The position numbers and the translations under genes are program-made. A DNA stretch of 64,000 bases from Clostridiales bacterium (GTDB lineage Bacteria; Bacillota; Clostridia; Lachnospirales; Lachnospiraceae): contig JAHAJA010000005.1 in NCBI GenBank assembly GCA_018372435.1, positions 124,001 to 188,000 of the forward strand. The letters are read 5' to 3'. The notes beneath the pieces are model-generated. The model was not told the DNA's origin. It searched no databases and was given only the letters and a program-made list of their open reading frames with translations. Below are positions 53,190 through 61,883 of the stretch, piece after piece. Position 1 is the first letter of the stretch. Each line of letters opens with the position of its first letter.

Positions 53190-53798
53190 ATGGAAAGTAT
53201 AGAAAAAAAGATCCCATTCACATGTCCAAGTTGTAAATCGGAACATATGGTAACTTGTTATGAACAATTAGGCCCTAATAAGAAAGAGGAAGTTATGAGC
53301 GCCTCTTTTTTACAATGGGACTGTGACAGTTGTGGTCATAAAGTTAAGTTAGTTTACCCAACGTATTACTGTAACATAGAGAAGGAGTTTGTGGTTTTTT
53401 TGCGTCCAAATGTAAGTGATGCAAGTTGCATCACAGAAGATGAGAAGGAAATGTTCAAAGGATTTACGATGAGATTATGCAAAACAGCAGACACTTTCGT
53501 AGAAAAAGTACGTGTATTTGAAGCAAAACTGAACGACCGAGCAATCGAATTACTAAAATTAATAACATTTGCAAAGATACATGTAGGGAATGATACGATT
53601 CAAGATATCTATTTCTATCGTATAAGTGAGCATGGAAGCTTGGAATTCACATTAATGTACAAAGAAGATATTGATGGAATTGATATTGACCAAGCAATGT
53701 ATCAGAATGTATTAAACATTGTGACAGATGAATTACCACCACTTGAAGATGATGTGTATTGTATTGATTTGAATTGGGCAGGGGCTCAGGTTGTATAA
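53190..53798 (+). CDS. CpXC domain protein
   Basis: A 202-residue protein with an N-terminal CpXC-type zinc ribbon: FTCPSCKSE (about 11-19) and WDCDSCGHKVKL (about 45-56) provide two Cys pairs. The remaining 130 residues have no recognised domain. The family is of unknown function and common in clostridia. ATG 53190 is used; a TTG at 53181 is possible. It follows the CZB chemoreceptor by 13 bases, so the two are probably cotranscribed. Confidence 0.8.
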   Translation: MESIEKKIPFTCPSCKSEHMVTCYEQLGPNKKEEVMSASFLQWDCDSCGHKVKLVYPTYYCNIEKEFVVFLRPNVSDASCITEDEKEMFKGFTMRLCKTADTFVEKVRVFEAKLNDRAIELLKLITFAKIHVGNDTIQDIYFYRISEHGSLEFTLMYKEDIDGIDIDQAMYQNVLNIVTDELPPLEDDVYCIDLNWAGAQVV

Positions 53799-53829
53799 GT
53801 CTCCTGTCCTTTGAAAGGAGTATTATAAT

Positions 53830-54057
53830 ATGAGAGAAGTTAAATTCAAGATGGAGAGAGAGAATCTTGTAAAAGCTGGTGATAAGGTTGAAATCTTAGA
53901 GAAGAAATCGTTTCACTATTACTATATCATAGAACCTGCAGTTGCTATGTCGGGCTGTATTGGACCGGGAGAACGTATTAAATCAAAGTTTGGGATTGTG
54001 AAAGAGATAGAAAAAACAGATCGAGGGTATTATGTTATTGTAGAATTCGATGAATAA
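53830..54057 (+). CDS. Small conserved-looking protein, unknown function
   Basis: A 75-residue beta-rich protein with no recognised family. It contains GDKVEILEKKSFHYYYIIEPAVAMSGCIGPGERIKSKFGIVKEIEKTDRGYYVIVEFDE in condensed KOW/SH3-like style: alternating charged and hydrophobic residues and a VKEIEKTDRGYYVIVEF strand pair. GAAAGGAG lies ten bases upstream. It is in line with the CpXC gene 31 bases before it. Confidence 0.6.
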   Translation: MREVKFKMERENLVKAGDKVEILEKKSFHYYYIIEPAVAMSGCIGPGERIKSKFGIVKEIEKTDRGYYVIVEFDE

Positions 54058-54114
54058 ATTCGAACTCTTTTTATATTTTAAAACATACTTTTATGTGACT
54101 CTTTTGAGAACTAT

Positions 54115-54172
54115 TTGACAGGTAGGCGTTACATATACTATTATAGTATTAAGTTTATGTAAGTACTTACAT
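54115..54172 (+). promoter_or_regulatory. Promoter and LacI-type operator of second GH105 gene
   Basis: TTGACA (54115-54120) and TATTAT (54139-54144) are 18 bases apart. Twelve bases later lies the perfect 16-bp palindrome ATGTAAGTACTTACAT (54157-54172). It differs from the operator at 16284-16299 only in the two central bases, and sits at the same place relative to its promoter. Confidence 0.78.
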
Positions 54173-54198
54173 TTTAAAAGAAAAGAGGAAAGATAAGT

Positions 54199-55338
54199 AT
54201 GGATAAGGTTTTGCAAGACAACATATTTAAGTATATTGATGAGTTACTAGAGAAGAGTACACCAGAAAAACCAATTTGGAATATTGAAAAGATTCTAGAA
54301 GGAAAACCAGCTGATTGGAATTATATTGATGGTTGCATGATCAAAGCGATTCTAGAGATGTATGCAATCACTGGAGAGAAGAAATACTTCAAATTTGCAG
54401 ATGAGTTTATTGACTATCGAGTTAGGGAAGACGGAAGTATTGATGGGTACTCGGTAGAAGAACTAAACATTGATAATGTAAATGCAGGAAAGACCTTATT
54501 TGAATTATATGATTTAACTGGTAAAGAAAAATACAGAAAAGCAATTGACTTGGTTTATAGTCAGATTGAAAAGATGCCTCGTACCGGTGAAGGTAACTTC
54601 TGGCATAAGAACATCTACCCAAATCAAGTTTGGCTAGATGGTTTATATATGGGGCAACCATTTTATATGGAATATGAAACTAGATTTAATGAGAAGAAGA
54701 ATTACGATGATATCTATAACCAGTTCTTTCAGGTAGTTAATAACATGAGAGATGAAAGAACAGGTTTATATTTCCATGCTTATGATTCTTCTAGAGAGAT
54801 GTTTTGGTGTGATAAGGTAACTGGATTATCTTCTAATTATTGGTTACGTGCACTTGGTTGGTATGCGATGGCATTACTTGACACACTGGATAAAGCAGAT
54901 CCATCTGTAAGTGAGCCATATGAGAAGATGAAAAAGATCTTCGTGGATTTGATGGATTCCATGTTACGTTACCAAGATGAAAGTGGTATGTGGTATCAAG
55001 TTGTTAATCTTGGCGGTATGGAACGTAACTACCTTGAAACCAGTGGTAGTTCGATTATGGCATATGCTTTATTAAAAGGGGTAAGATTAGGCTTCCTACC
55101 AGAATCATATGCAGCGTATGGTATGAAAGCCTTTAATGGTGTTTGTGAGAAGTATCTTAATATCGAAGAAGGAAATATGCACCTTGGAGGAATCTGTCTA
55201 GTAGCGGGGCTAGGTGGAGTAGGAAATCGTCCAGGTACATATGATTATTACATGTCAGAACCAATCGTTAAGGATGATGCGAAAGGTGTAGGACCATTCC
55301 TACTTGCTTATACGGAGATGTTACGTTTAGAAAAATAA
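54199..55338 (+). CDS. Unsaturated rhamnogalacturonyl/uronyl hydrolase, GH105, second copy
   Basis: A 379-residue paralogue of the enzyme at 17966. GNFWHKNIYPNQVWLDGLYMGQPFYMEYE carries the catalytic Asp; NYWLRALGWYAMALLDTLD, SGSSIMAYALLKGVRLGFL and AKGVGPFLLAYTEM are shared with the first copy. No signal peptide. It stands alone, 38 kb from the pectin operon, but behind a matching operator. AAAAGAGGAAAG precedes the start. The two copies may prefer different unsaturated oligosaccharides. Confidence 0.9.
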   Translation: MDKVLQDNIFKYIDELLEKSTPEKPIWNIEKILEGKPADWNYIDGCMIKAILEMYAITGEKKYFKFADEFIDYRVREDGSIDGYSVEELNIDNVNAGKTLFELYDLTGKEKYRKAIDLVYSQIEKMPRTGEGNFWHKNIYPNQVWLDGLYMGQPFYMEYETRFNEKKNYDDIYNQFFQVVNNMRDERTGLYFHAYDSSREMFWCDKVTGLSSNYWLRALGWYAMALLDTLDKADPSVSEPYEKMKKIFVDLMDSMLRYQDESGMWYQVVNLGGMERNYLETSGSSIMAYALLKGVRLGFLPESYAAYGMKAFNGVCEKYLNIEEGNMHLGGICLVAGLGGVGNRPGTYDYYMSEPIVKDDAKGVGPFLLAYTEMLRLEK

Positions 55339-55350
55339 TGGATACAAGAA

Positions 55351-55420
55351 AAGTTGCTGTTACAATAGTTAACCGTTTGCTGAGTTTATAATCAGTTAAC
55401 TTTGTATCAGCAACTTGTTT
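55351..55420 (+). terminator. Compound hairpin after second GH105 gene
   Basis: AAGTTGCTG (55351-55359) pairs with CAGCAACTT (55408-55416), enclosing a second stem AGTTAAC with GTTAACT. TGTTT follows. It lies between convergent genes. Confidence 0.65.
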
Positions 55421-55421
55421 G

Positions 55422-55637
55422 CTAATCTTCCCAAAGAGAATTCAATTTTTCTTGAATTCGAATACTTCTGGCACTCGTTTCATCTTCGTTAATTGTATAA
55501 GTATTATCAATATATTGAATACAATCGCCTTCTTTTGCTTCCTTTGGTAAGTGAAAGCGAGGAATGGTAATGAAGCTACCATTCTCTTGTTCACACACAG
55601 CAAAAGAACCTTCAAAACGATCTATGATATATGTCAT
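55422..55637 (-). CDS. DUF3006 domain protein
   Basis: A 71-residue protein with the DUF3006 pattern YIIDRFEGSFAVCEQENGSFITIPRFHLPKEAKEGDCI. The domain is a small beta-rich fold of unknown function that often accompanies ComEC-like metallo-hydrolases, as here, where such a gene lies 36 bases upstream. AAAGGAG precedes the ATG. Confidence 0.85.
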   Translation of the reverse strand: MTYIIDRFEGSFAVCEQENGSFITIPRFHLPKEAKEGDCIQYIDNTYTINEDETSARSIRIQEKLNSLWED

Positions 55638-55673
55638 AATAAACTCCTTTCTAAGTTCAACTAGGTAGTAGAC

Positions 55674-56738
55674 TTAACTAGCTGGTTTACATACCTTGCA
55701 AGGTTCATAGCCTGCTTTTTTTGCTTTCTCAACTGTAGTTTTCGTTTTGTTATTCTTAAGGTAACTACAACCTGATTTATGATATTTGTTACCAGAATCC
55801 GTAATGTAAACCACATTTGATTTACTACTAGTGGTATCATCTTTGATTGAATCTGAAGTGTTCGAGTTACTTAGATCGGTAGCTTTCGCACTGAAAGTGA
55901 TTTCGCTACCAGTACTCGTCGCTATAATCGTTCCATTTTCATCTGTACGATAGGTTTTAATATTGTTTTTCTTTAATAAACTAAGAGTTGAGTCACTAGG
56001 GTGACCATATGAGTTATCACCAACACTGATTACGGCATAAGTAGGCGTAACCGCTTTTAATAAATCAGCGGTAGTGCTTGTTTTGCTACCATGATGACCG
56101 CATAGAAGAACATCAGAATCAAGTGTCTGTTTGTTTGCTAGTATATCTGCTATAGCTTCGGTTTCGGAATCGCCAATGAATAGAAAACTGTTATCTCCAT
56201 TTACTAATCGAAGGCCGATGGAATAATTATTTAGGTTCGAGCCATAATCCATAGAGTTAGGTGCTAATATAGTGAACTTTGCATTTCCAATCGTATAGGA
56301 ATCACCAACAACAGGTTTTGTTATCTTAAGGTTCTTCTTAGCAATGGTATCTAGTAAAGTTTCAAATACCTTCGTATTATTTGTTTTTGGTGACATGAGA
56401 ATCTTGCTAATGGAAAATGTATTAACAACTTCAGAAGCAGCACCGATATGATCCGCATGTGGGTGGGTTAAGATAAGATAATCCAGTTTCTCAACTTTTT
56501 GTTCCTTCAGATAATTAACAACGGTAGCCTTATCATCAACATCTCCTGCATCGATTAGCATATAATGACCCTCTGATTCAATTAAAATCGAATCAGACTC
56601 TCCCGTGTCGATGTAATGAACTTTCATAGCATTAGAAGGATTAGTTGCATCTGTACTGTTGGTTTCGAATGAACAACCTCCGAGGAAGAAAACTAGTAAC
56701 ATAGCTAATGCTAGATATAGACGTTTTTGTTTTTTCAT
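55674..56738 (-). CDS. ComEC/Rec2-like metallo-beta-lactamase-fold lipoprotein
   Basis: A 354-residue exported hydrolase. A signal peptide leads to the lipobox LGGC (Cys near 22). The metallo-beta-lactamase domain has HPHADHIGAA (about 95-104), FIGDSETEAI and CGHHGSKTSTT, as in the ComEC nuclease-like domain. After a Ser/Thr-rich linker, a C-terminal domain VVYITDSGNKYHKSGCSYL with PCKVCKP resembles an Ada-type zinc site. It probably hydrolyses an extracellular phosphodiester, perhaps DNA. AAAGGAG precedes the start. Confidence 0.88.
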   Translation of the reverse strand: MKKQKRLYLALAMLLVFFLGGCSFETNSTDATNPSNAMKVHYIDTGESDSILIESEGHYMLIDAGDVDDKATVVNYLKEQKVEKLDYLILTHPHADHIGAASEVVNTFSISKILMSPKTNNTKVFETLLDTIAKKNLKITKPVVGDSYTIGNAKFTILAPNSMDYGSNLNNYSIGLRLVNGDNSFLFIGDSETEAIADILANKQTLDSDVLLCGHHGSKTSTTADLLKAVTPTYAVISVGDNSYGHPSDSTLSLLKKNNIKTYRTDENGTIIATSTGSEITFSAKATDLSNSNTSDSIKDDTTSSKSNVVYITDSGNKYHKSGCSYLKNNKTKTTVEKAKKAGYEPCKVCKPAS

Positions 56739-56952
56739 GTGTAACTCCTTTGTAGATAGATCTTTTGTAATATATAATATAAGATATAGGATAGTAGTAC
56801 GTAGGTCAGCTTTAGTATAACTATCTATTATAAAAGCATATCATATAATACCTTTCAATGGAAGAGTGCATTAATACATGTTGATATATTGACGAAGCAG
56901 ATATGTATAAAATATTATAGTCAAGTGAGAAAAGGAGGGATGAAGGAAGCCT

Positions 56953-57729
56953 ATGAAACCATGCGTGTTAATTACAGGTGCATCAAGTGGGATTGGCTAC
57001 GAATTTGCAAAGCGTTTTGCAATAGAAGGGTATCCAGTTATACTGGTATCTTCTAATGATGAAAAGTTAAGTCGTGTATGTACTGAATTAAAAGATTATA
57101 TACTAGATTGTGAAAATAGAGCTAATAACAGTAAAGTTATTAAGATTGTTCAGGATCTTAGTAAAAGTGGTGCAGCAGAAGAACTGTATCAGAAGGTACA
57201 GGCTTTGAATAAAGAAGTTGGTATACTTATTAATAACGCTGGAATTGGATATGCAGGAGAATTTATTCGAAGTGAGAGAAAGCTACAAGAGGAAATTATG
57301 ATACTCAATATGAATAATCTCGTTTTGTTAACACACTGTTTTGCAAAGGCCATGGTGAGCAGCAAATCGGGAAAAATCCTGAATGTTGCATCGAATGGAG
57401 CGTTCCAACCGGGACCGTATATAGGAACTTATTATGCAACCAAAACTTTTGTATTGAATTTTTCACAAGCGTTACGAGCAGAGGTTAAAAGATATGGGGT
57501 TACAGTTAGTACCTTGTGTCCAGGAGCAACAGTTTCCGATTTTGCAAGGCGTGCGGGAAAGCAACAGTTAAAACTATCCATGTCAGCAGCAGCGGTTGCA
57601 GATGCCGGTTTTCGTGGACTGATGAAGGGAAAGAATGTTATACTTCCTGGTATTCATAATAAAGCTGCACTTTTAGTTCCTAGAAGTATCCGTTCATGGA
57701 TGATTGGTAGAATGTATGGTAGTAATTGA
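56953..57729 (+). CDS. Short-chain dehydrogenase/reductase
   Basis: A 258-residue classical SDR. The cofactor motif TGASSGIG (about 7-14), NNAGIGYAG (about 93-101) and the catalytic YYATK are in place, with Ser in NVASNGAF. The family acts on many alcohols and ketones with NADP or NAD; no substrate is indicated by the neighbours. AGGAGGG lies upstream. Stands alone. Confidence 0.9.
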   Translation: MKPCVLITGASSGIGYEFAKRFAIEGYPVILVSSNDEKLSRVCTELKDYILDCENRANNSKVIKIVQDLSKSGAAEELYQKVQALNKEVGILINNAGIGYAGEFIRSERKLQEEIMILNMNNLVLLTHCFAKAMVSSKSGKILNVASNGAFQPGPYIGTYYATKTFVLNFSQALRAEVKRYGVTVSTLCPGATVSDFARRAGKQQLKLSMSAAAVADAGFRGLMKGKNVILPGIHNKAALLVPRSIRSWMIGRMYGSN

Positions 57730-57808
57730 TGTAAAACCATCATCAAGGCAGAAGTTAGCCTACCCCGCGTGATAATTAAATGAAAATTAGCAATTAATAA
57801 AAAGATAC

Positions 57809-57859
57809 TTGACAAAGTTTCTCAATAAGTGTATCATATTAATATCAGTAATAATTACT
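57809..57859 (+). promoter_or_regulatory. Rubrerythrin promoter with AT palindrome (possible PerR/Fur-type site)
   Basis: TTGACA (57809-57814), 17-base spacer, TATCAT (57832-57837). AGTAATAATTACT (57847-57859) is an exact 13-base palindrome just downstream, within a longer TAATAAT-rich stretch. Rubrerythrin genes are usually under PerR control; the match to the PerR box TTATAATNATTATAA is only partial. Confidence 0.6.
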
Positions 57860-57915
57860 ATTATTATTTAAGTAATATTCATTATAATATAAAAGGAAAA
57901 TAAGGAGAGAATAAA

Positions 57916-58461
57916 ATGAAAAAATTTGTATGTCAAATCTGTGGTTATGTTCATGAAGGAGATTCAGCACCAGAAAAATGTCCAATCTGTCAAGCAGGAG
58001 CTGATAAGTTTACAGAGCAAGTAGGTGAAATGACTTGGGCTGCTGAACACGTGGTTGGAGTTGCTCAAGGTGTTAGCGAAGATATTCTTAAAGACTTAAG
58101 AGATAACTTCACTGGAGAATGTACAGAAGTTGGTATGTACCTTGCAATGGCTCGTGTAGCACATAGAGAAGGTTATCCTGAAATCGGTTTATATTATGAA
58201 AAAGCTGCTTATGAAGAAGCAGACCATGCTTCAAGATTCGCTGAATTATTAGGTGAAGTTGTAACTGATAGCACTAAGAAGAATCTTGAATTAAGAGTAG
58301 CTGCTGAAAATGGTGCTACTGCTGGTAAATTCGATCTTGCAAAACGTGCTAAAGAAGCTAACTTAGATGCTATTCATGATACAGTTCATGAAATGGCTAG
58401 AGACGAAGCTAGACATGGTAAAGCGTTCCAAGGCTTACTTGAAAGATATTTCGGTAAATAA
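57916..58461 (+). CDS. rbr: Reverse rubrerythrin
   Basis: A 181-residue peroxide- and oxygen-reducing enzyme. The rubredoxin-like domain is at the N-terminus (FVCQICGYVH and KCPICQ), followed by the ferritin-like diiron domain with YEEADHASRFAE and RDEARHGKAF. This reversed order is typical of clostridial revRbr, which protects anaerobes from air. AAGGAGAG precedes the start. Codon use suggests high expression, and a strong promoter lies upstream. Confidence 0.95.
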   Translation: MKKFVCQICGYVHEGDSAPEKCPICQAGADKFTEQVGEMTWAAEHVVGVAQGVSEDILKDLRDNFTGECTEVGMYLAMARVAHREGYPEIGLYYEKAAYEEADHASRFAELLGEVVTDSTKKNLELRVAAENGATAGKFDLAKRAKEANLDAIHDTVHEMARDEARHGKAFQGLLERYFGK

Positions 58462-58486
58462 GAATTAAGATAACATAAGGTTTTAC

Positions 58487-58524
58487 AGAGGAATGAGTAC
58501 AGTGGTGCTTGTTCCTCTTTTTTT
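58487..58524 (+). terminator. Terminator after rubrerythrin gene
   Basis: AGAGGAA pairs with TTCCTCT across a loop with a few inner pairs, followed by seven T. Confidence 0.8.
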
Positions 58525-58573
58525 GCCTGTTTACACCTTTTCCTACAACTTGTGAATATTATATTCTCATGAC

Positions 58574-58771
58574 TCAAAGTTGATCAGTGAAATCATAATA
58601 AAACAGGAAATGCCTCATCATGAATAGAAGCATCTCCTGAATTGGAATTTGTTTCTGGATAGAAGGGATCAATGTAATCCCACCTATTACCTTCAAAGCT
58701 TTCCATAATAGATATGGGGCGGACTTCCAAGTATCTATATTTTGCATAGAGCGAGTTGTCCTGTATCCCAC
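58574..58771 (-). pseudogene. SdpI-like C-terminal remnant
   Basis: The frame NRLVGYRTTRSMQNIDTWKSAPYLLWKALKVIGGITLIPS resembles the second half of SdpI/YhfL-type membrane proteins, in which a GYRT-S-M-N-W pattern precedes membrane helices. Here there is no first half: the segment begins directly at the end of the AraC gene, and after one hydrophobic stretch the sequence loses resemblance. No ribosome site is seen for the GTG at 58771. It is likely a truncated relic, perhaps left by a deletion. Confidence 0.5.
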
Positions 58772-58778
58772 AAGTCTA

Positions 58779-59642
58779 TTAATCTTTAGTTCTTATAACA
58801 GGAAGCCATATTTCAAACTTATAATCCTCGGCTCCTTTAAAGCCTTCATACGGAAAACATTCGATATCAATTGCTTCTGCATATCTATAGTTAGAAGTTG
58901 GAAGCCATTCGGTAAAAATTCTTTTCCAAGCAGCTTCCAGTGTTGAATTAACTGGACCTGTTAATTCAAAAATTGCCCATGTAGATTTTGGTATTACTTG
59001 ACTAATCATTCCATCTGGTGGCTCCTGATCTGATATACTGCCAATCATATAATCAACTTCTTCATCACCCAATACTTGGATGAAACCATGAACACCTTTC
59101 GGAGCCCCGGTAGACAAATCAGATATTACTTTTAGTAATCCTTTTTCATAAAGTTCATCCCATAATGATCCGACAACACTTGGATTATCCTCAGGTCCTT
59201 TGTAATGCCTTTTGATTCCTATAACTTTAAATGATTCTTTTTCCTCAATTTTGTAATCCATTTCAACATCTCCTTTAATCGAAATATGGAAGGTAATGCG
59301 AGGAAAGGCTTTTAGAGTTATACCTGTATTATGCGCTTTTGAAGGTGTAATTCCGTGCAATTTTTGAAATGCTCGAGTAAAAGAGTCAGGCGAATCGTAG
59401 CCGTATTTTATGGCAAGGTCAATTATCTTCACTTTGCTATTTTGTAATTCAAAAGCAGCAAGTGTTAAACGCCTGCGACGAATATATTCTGATAATGTAA
59501 CATCAGCTATAAACGAAAACATTCTTTGAAAATAAAAGACAGAGCAACAAGCCTTACTAGCAGCTATTTCGTAGTCAATCTCCCCATCTAAATTATTCTC
59601 AATATAATCTAGGGCATCATTCATTCTTTGCAAATAATCCAT
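58779..59642 (-). CDS. AraC family regulator with GyrI-like effector-binding domain
   Basis: A 287-residue regulator with its DNA-binding domain at the N-terminus (about 1-105): YEIAASKACCSVFYFQRMFSFIADVTLSEYIRRRR and IIDLAIKYGYDSPDSFTRAFQKLHGITPSKA. The remaining 180 residues form a GyrI/BmrR-type ligand pocket (YKIEEKESFKVIGIKRHY, WAIFELTGPV, FEIWLPV). Such proteins respond to drugs or other small hydrophobic compounds. GAAGGAGG precedes the start. Confidence 0.92.
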   Translation of the reverse strand: MDYLQRMNDALDYIENNLDGEIDYEIAASKACCSVFYFQRMFSFIADVTLSEYIRRRRLTLAAFELQNSKVKIIDLAIKYGYDSPDSFTRAFQKLHGITPSKAHNTGITLKAFPRITFHISIKGDVEMDYKIEEKESFKVIGIKRHYKGPEDNPSVVGSLWDELYEKGLLKVISDLSTGAPKGVHGFIQVLGDEEVDYMIGSISDQEPPDGMISQVIPKSTWAIFELTGPVNSTLEAAWKRIFTEWLPTSNYRYAEAIDIECFPYEGFKGAEDYKFEIWLPVIRTKD

Positions 59643-60011
59643 TCCACATCCTCCTTCCTGATTAAAGTATAGTTGAGATGAATTAACTATACCCGATGTT
59701 TTATGTTCTTTTATGTAGGGTATTTGTTTAATAACATTCTGCTTTTGCAGGCGCCAATTCTCAAATAATCAATTACGTATCAATTATCCAATATTATATA
59801 TTAAAACAATGGAGATTACTACTAAAAGCATTTGATATATTCATCTCCAATCGATAGCAACACACTAATTAAAAGCTATGAATATATGACTTTTGTCATA
59901 TGATTTATTGCTTTTCTCACTATTTACGAAGAAGTTATTATAGTAAAATATATTTAAGTTAGGAAATTAGGTCGACCGAATGATTGGCCTAAAAGTGAGG
60001 GGAGATTATAT
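59643..60011. other. Divergent intergenic region upstream of ABC-2 exporter
   Basis: About 370 AT-rich bases. A GTCGACCGAATGATTGGCC patch (about 59971-59990) is the only GC-richer sequence and could be a regulator target, but the match is not to a known site. No RNA gene or strong promoter pair was recognised. Confidence 0.45.
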
Positions 60012-60797
60012 ATGGATAAGAGTATGAAAAATAAAATTGTAGTCTTAGATGGATTAACAAAGAAGTATGATAACAAAACAGTAGTTGACCATGTATCTCT
60101 AGATATAGAGGAGGGGGAAATCTTTGGGTTACTAGGTCCTAATGGGGCTGGTAAAAGTACTATGATGAATATGATTTGTTCCATTAAGAAGCCAACAATG
60201 GGGAATATTCAGTTGTTTGGATATGATACAAAGAAAGATATGAATAAAGTAAAAGCAAAACTTGGTTATATCCCTCAAGAGCTTGCAATTCACGGAAATC
60301 TAAAAGCATGGGAGAATGTAGAGTTATTTACCTCCTTGTATGGTTTGAAGGGAAAAGAATTAAAGCAGGCGGTGGAAGAATCACTTCGCTTTGTGGGTCT
60401 AGAAGACAAAAGGGAGGGGTTTGCTAAGAATTTTTCTGGGGGAATGAAAAGAAGACTTAATATTGCTTGTGCCATAGGTCATAAGCCTGAGCTATTGATA
60501 TTCGATGAGCCAACTGTAGGAATAGATCCGCAATCACGTAATTTTATTCTAGAGAAAATCAGGGAGACGAATAAGGCGGGAGCAACGGTAATCTATACAA
60601 GTCATTACATGGAGGAGATTGAAGCAATCTGTACAAGAGTAGCGATTATGGATAATGGGAAAATCATTGCTATTGGAACCAAGGAAGAATTAGTGAAGAT
60701 GGTATCGGACCAACCATGTGATTCGATGTCGTTAGAAGAAGTTTTCCTAACTTTGACGGGTAAGAAATTAAGAGATTATGCGGAGGGAGGACTCTAA
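60012..60797 (+). CDS. ABC-2 type transporter ATP-binding protein
   Basis: A 261-residue ATPase of the drug/antibiotic exporter class. Walker A GPNGAGKST (about 40-48), signature FSGGMKRRLNIA, Walker B LLIFDEPTVGIDP and H-loop YTSHYMEE are complete. It energises the two membrane proteins that follow, one base and then two bases apart. GAGGGGAG precedes the start. Confidence 0.94.
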   Translation: MDKSMKNKIVVLDGLTKKYDNKTVVDHVSLDIEEGEIFGLLGPNGAGKSTMMNMICSIKKPTMGNIQLFGYDTKKDMNKVKAKLGYIPQELAIHGNLKAWENVELFTSLYGLKGKELKQAVEESLRFVGLEDKREGFAKNFSGGMKRRLNIACAIGHKPELLIFDEPTVGIDPQSRNFILEKIRETNKAGATVIYTSHYMEEIEAICTRVAIMDNGKIIAIGTKEELVKMVSDQPCDSMSLEEVFLTLTGKKLRDYAEGGL

Positions 60798-60798
60798 G

Positions 60799-61881
60799 AT
60801 GCTATTTACTTCCATAAAGAATAATCTCAAATTAATTCTAAGAAATAAAGTAATGATAATTACTATGATGTTGGCACCAGTGGGTGTTATGTGGGTTTTG
60901 TCTGGTGTGTTTGAAGATATGTTACATATCTATTCGGAGACAGATACGATGCAGATTGCTTATTCCGTTGATGATGACTCTCCATATAAAGGGTATCTAG
61001 ACCAGATGAAAAATGAAAATATTATGGAAGGTGTAGAAATTAATAGATACCAAGTTGATGAAACTCAGATAGAGTCGGTAATTAAGAATAATGATATCGC
61101 AGCTTTTCTACTAATAGGTAGCGATTCTTATACTATATATGAATATGATAAATATAAAAATCAGCTAGGTATATTAGAGAATGTCATCACCACAATGTTC
61201 GAGCAGATGCAAAGTATATCCAAGATGGATATTGAAAGAAAAGAAGTTAGCTACAGTGAGGTAGTTACTATTGATGTTATACCAATGCCATCATCCTTTG
61301 ATTATTATGGGATCATTGAACTTACATATTTCGCGATGTGTGGTGTAGTAACGATTTCTATGGTAGTTGGTAGTGAGAGGAAGAATCGTATCATTAGAAG
61401 AATGCAGGTGGCTAGAGTTTCGAACTTTAAAGTATATTTGGCTAAGCTAATTCCTTGTACATTAGGTATATCATTAGAATTGATAGGAGCAATGGTGTTG
61501 TCACATCTTATAGTCGGCAACCGATTTGGAAATTATCCAGAAACGATTGGGATTCTATTTCTGTTAGCAGTGGCATCTTCAGCATATGGTATTCTAGCCT
61601 TACACATTGTTAAAAATATGGCTGTTAGCGTAATTATAGTATTCTCTAGTGTGTGGTTTATGGGATTCTATGGCGGTAGTTTTCAGAATTATATGATGAA
61701 TATTGCACCTGACATATTAGTTAAGTTATCACCTTTGTATTATGTTAATCGAACCCTAGTGGAGTTCAGAACAATGGGACATAGTAGTTATGCAATACCA
61801 GCTATTTGTATCTTATTAGGAATGATTGTTATATGTAGTTTAGCAAGTGTGTTATTAATAAAAAGGGAAATGGAGGAGTAA
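60799..61881 (+). CDS. ABC-2 type transporter permease
   Basis: A 360-residue membrane protein with one N-terminal segment, a large extracytoplasmic loop (about 45-170) and five segments in the C-terminal half, the usual ABC-2 topology. RRMQVARVSNFKVYLAKL is the typical pre-helix. Start at 60799 follows GGAGGGAGG. It forms a heterodimer with the next gene's product, probably exporting a peptide or drug. Confidence 0.9.
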   Translation: MLFTSIKNNLKLILRNKVMIITMMLAPVGVMWVLSGVFEDMLHIYSETDTMQIAYSVDDDSPYKGYLDQMKNENIMEGVEINRYQVDETQIESVIKNNDIAAFLLIGSDSYTIYEYDKYKNQLGILENVITTMFEQMQSISKMDIERKEVSYSEVVTIDVIPMPSSFDYYGIIELTYFAMCGVVTISMVVGSERKNRIIRRMQVARVSNFKVYLAKLIPCTLGISLELIGAMVLSHLIVGNRFGNYPETIGILFLLAVASSAYGILALHIVKNMAVSVIIVFSSVWFMGFYGGSFQNYMMNIAPDILVKLSPLYYVNRTLVEFRTMGHSSYAIPAICILLGMIVICSLASVLLIKREMEE

Positions 61882-61883
61882 TC

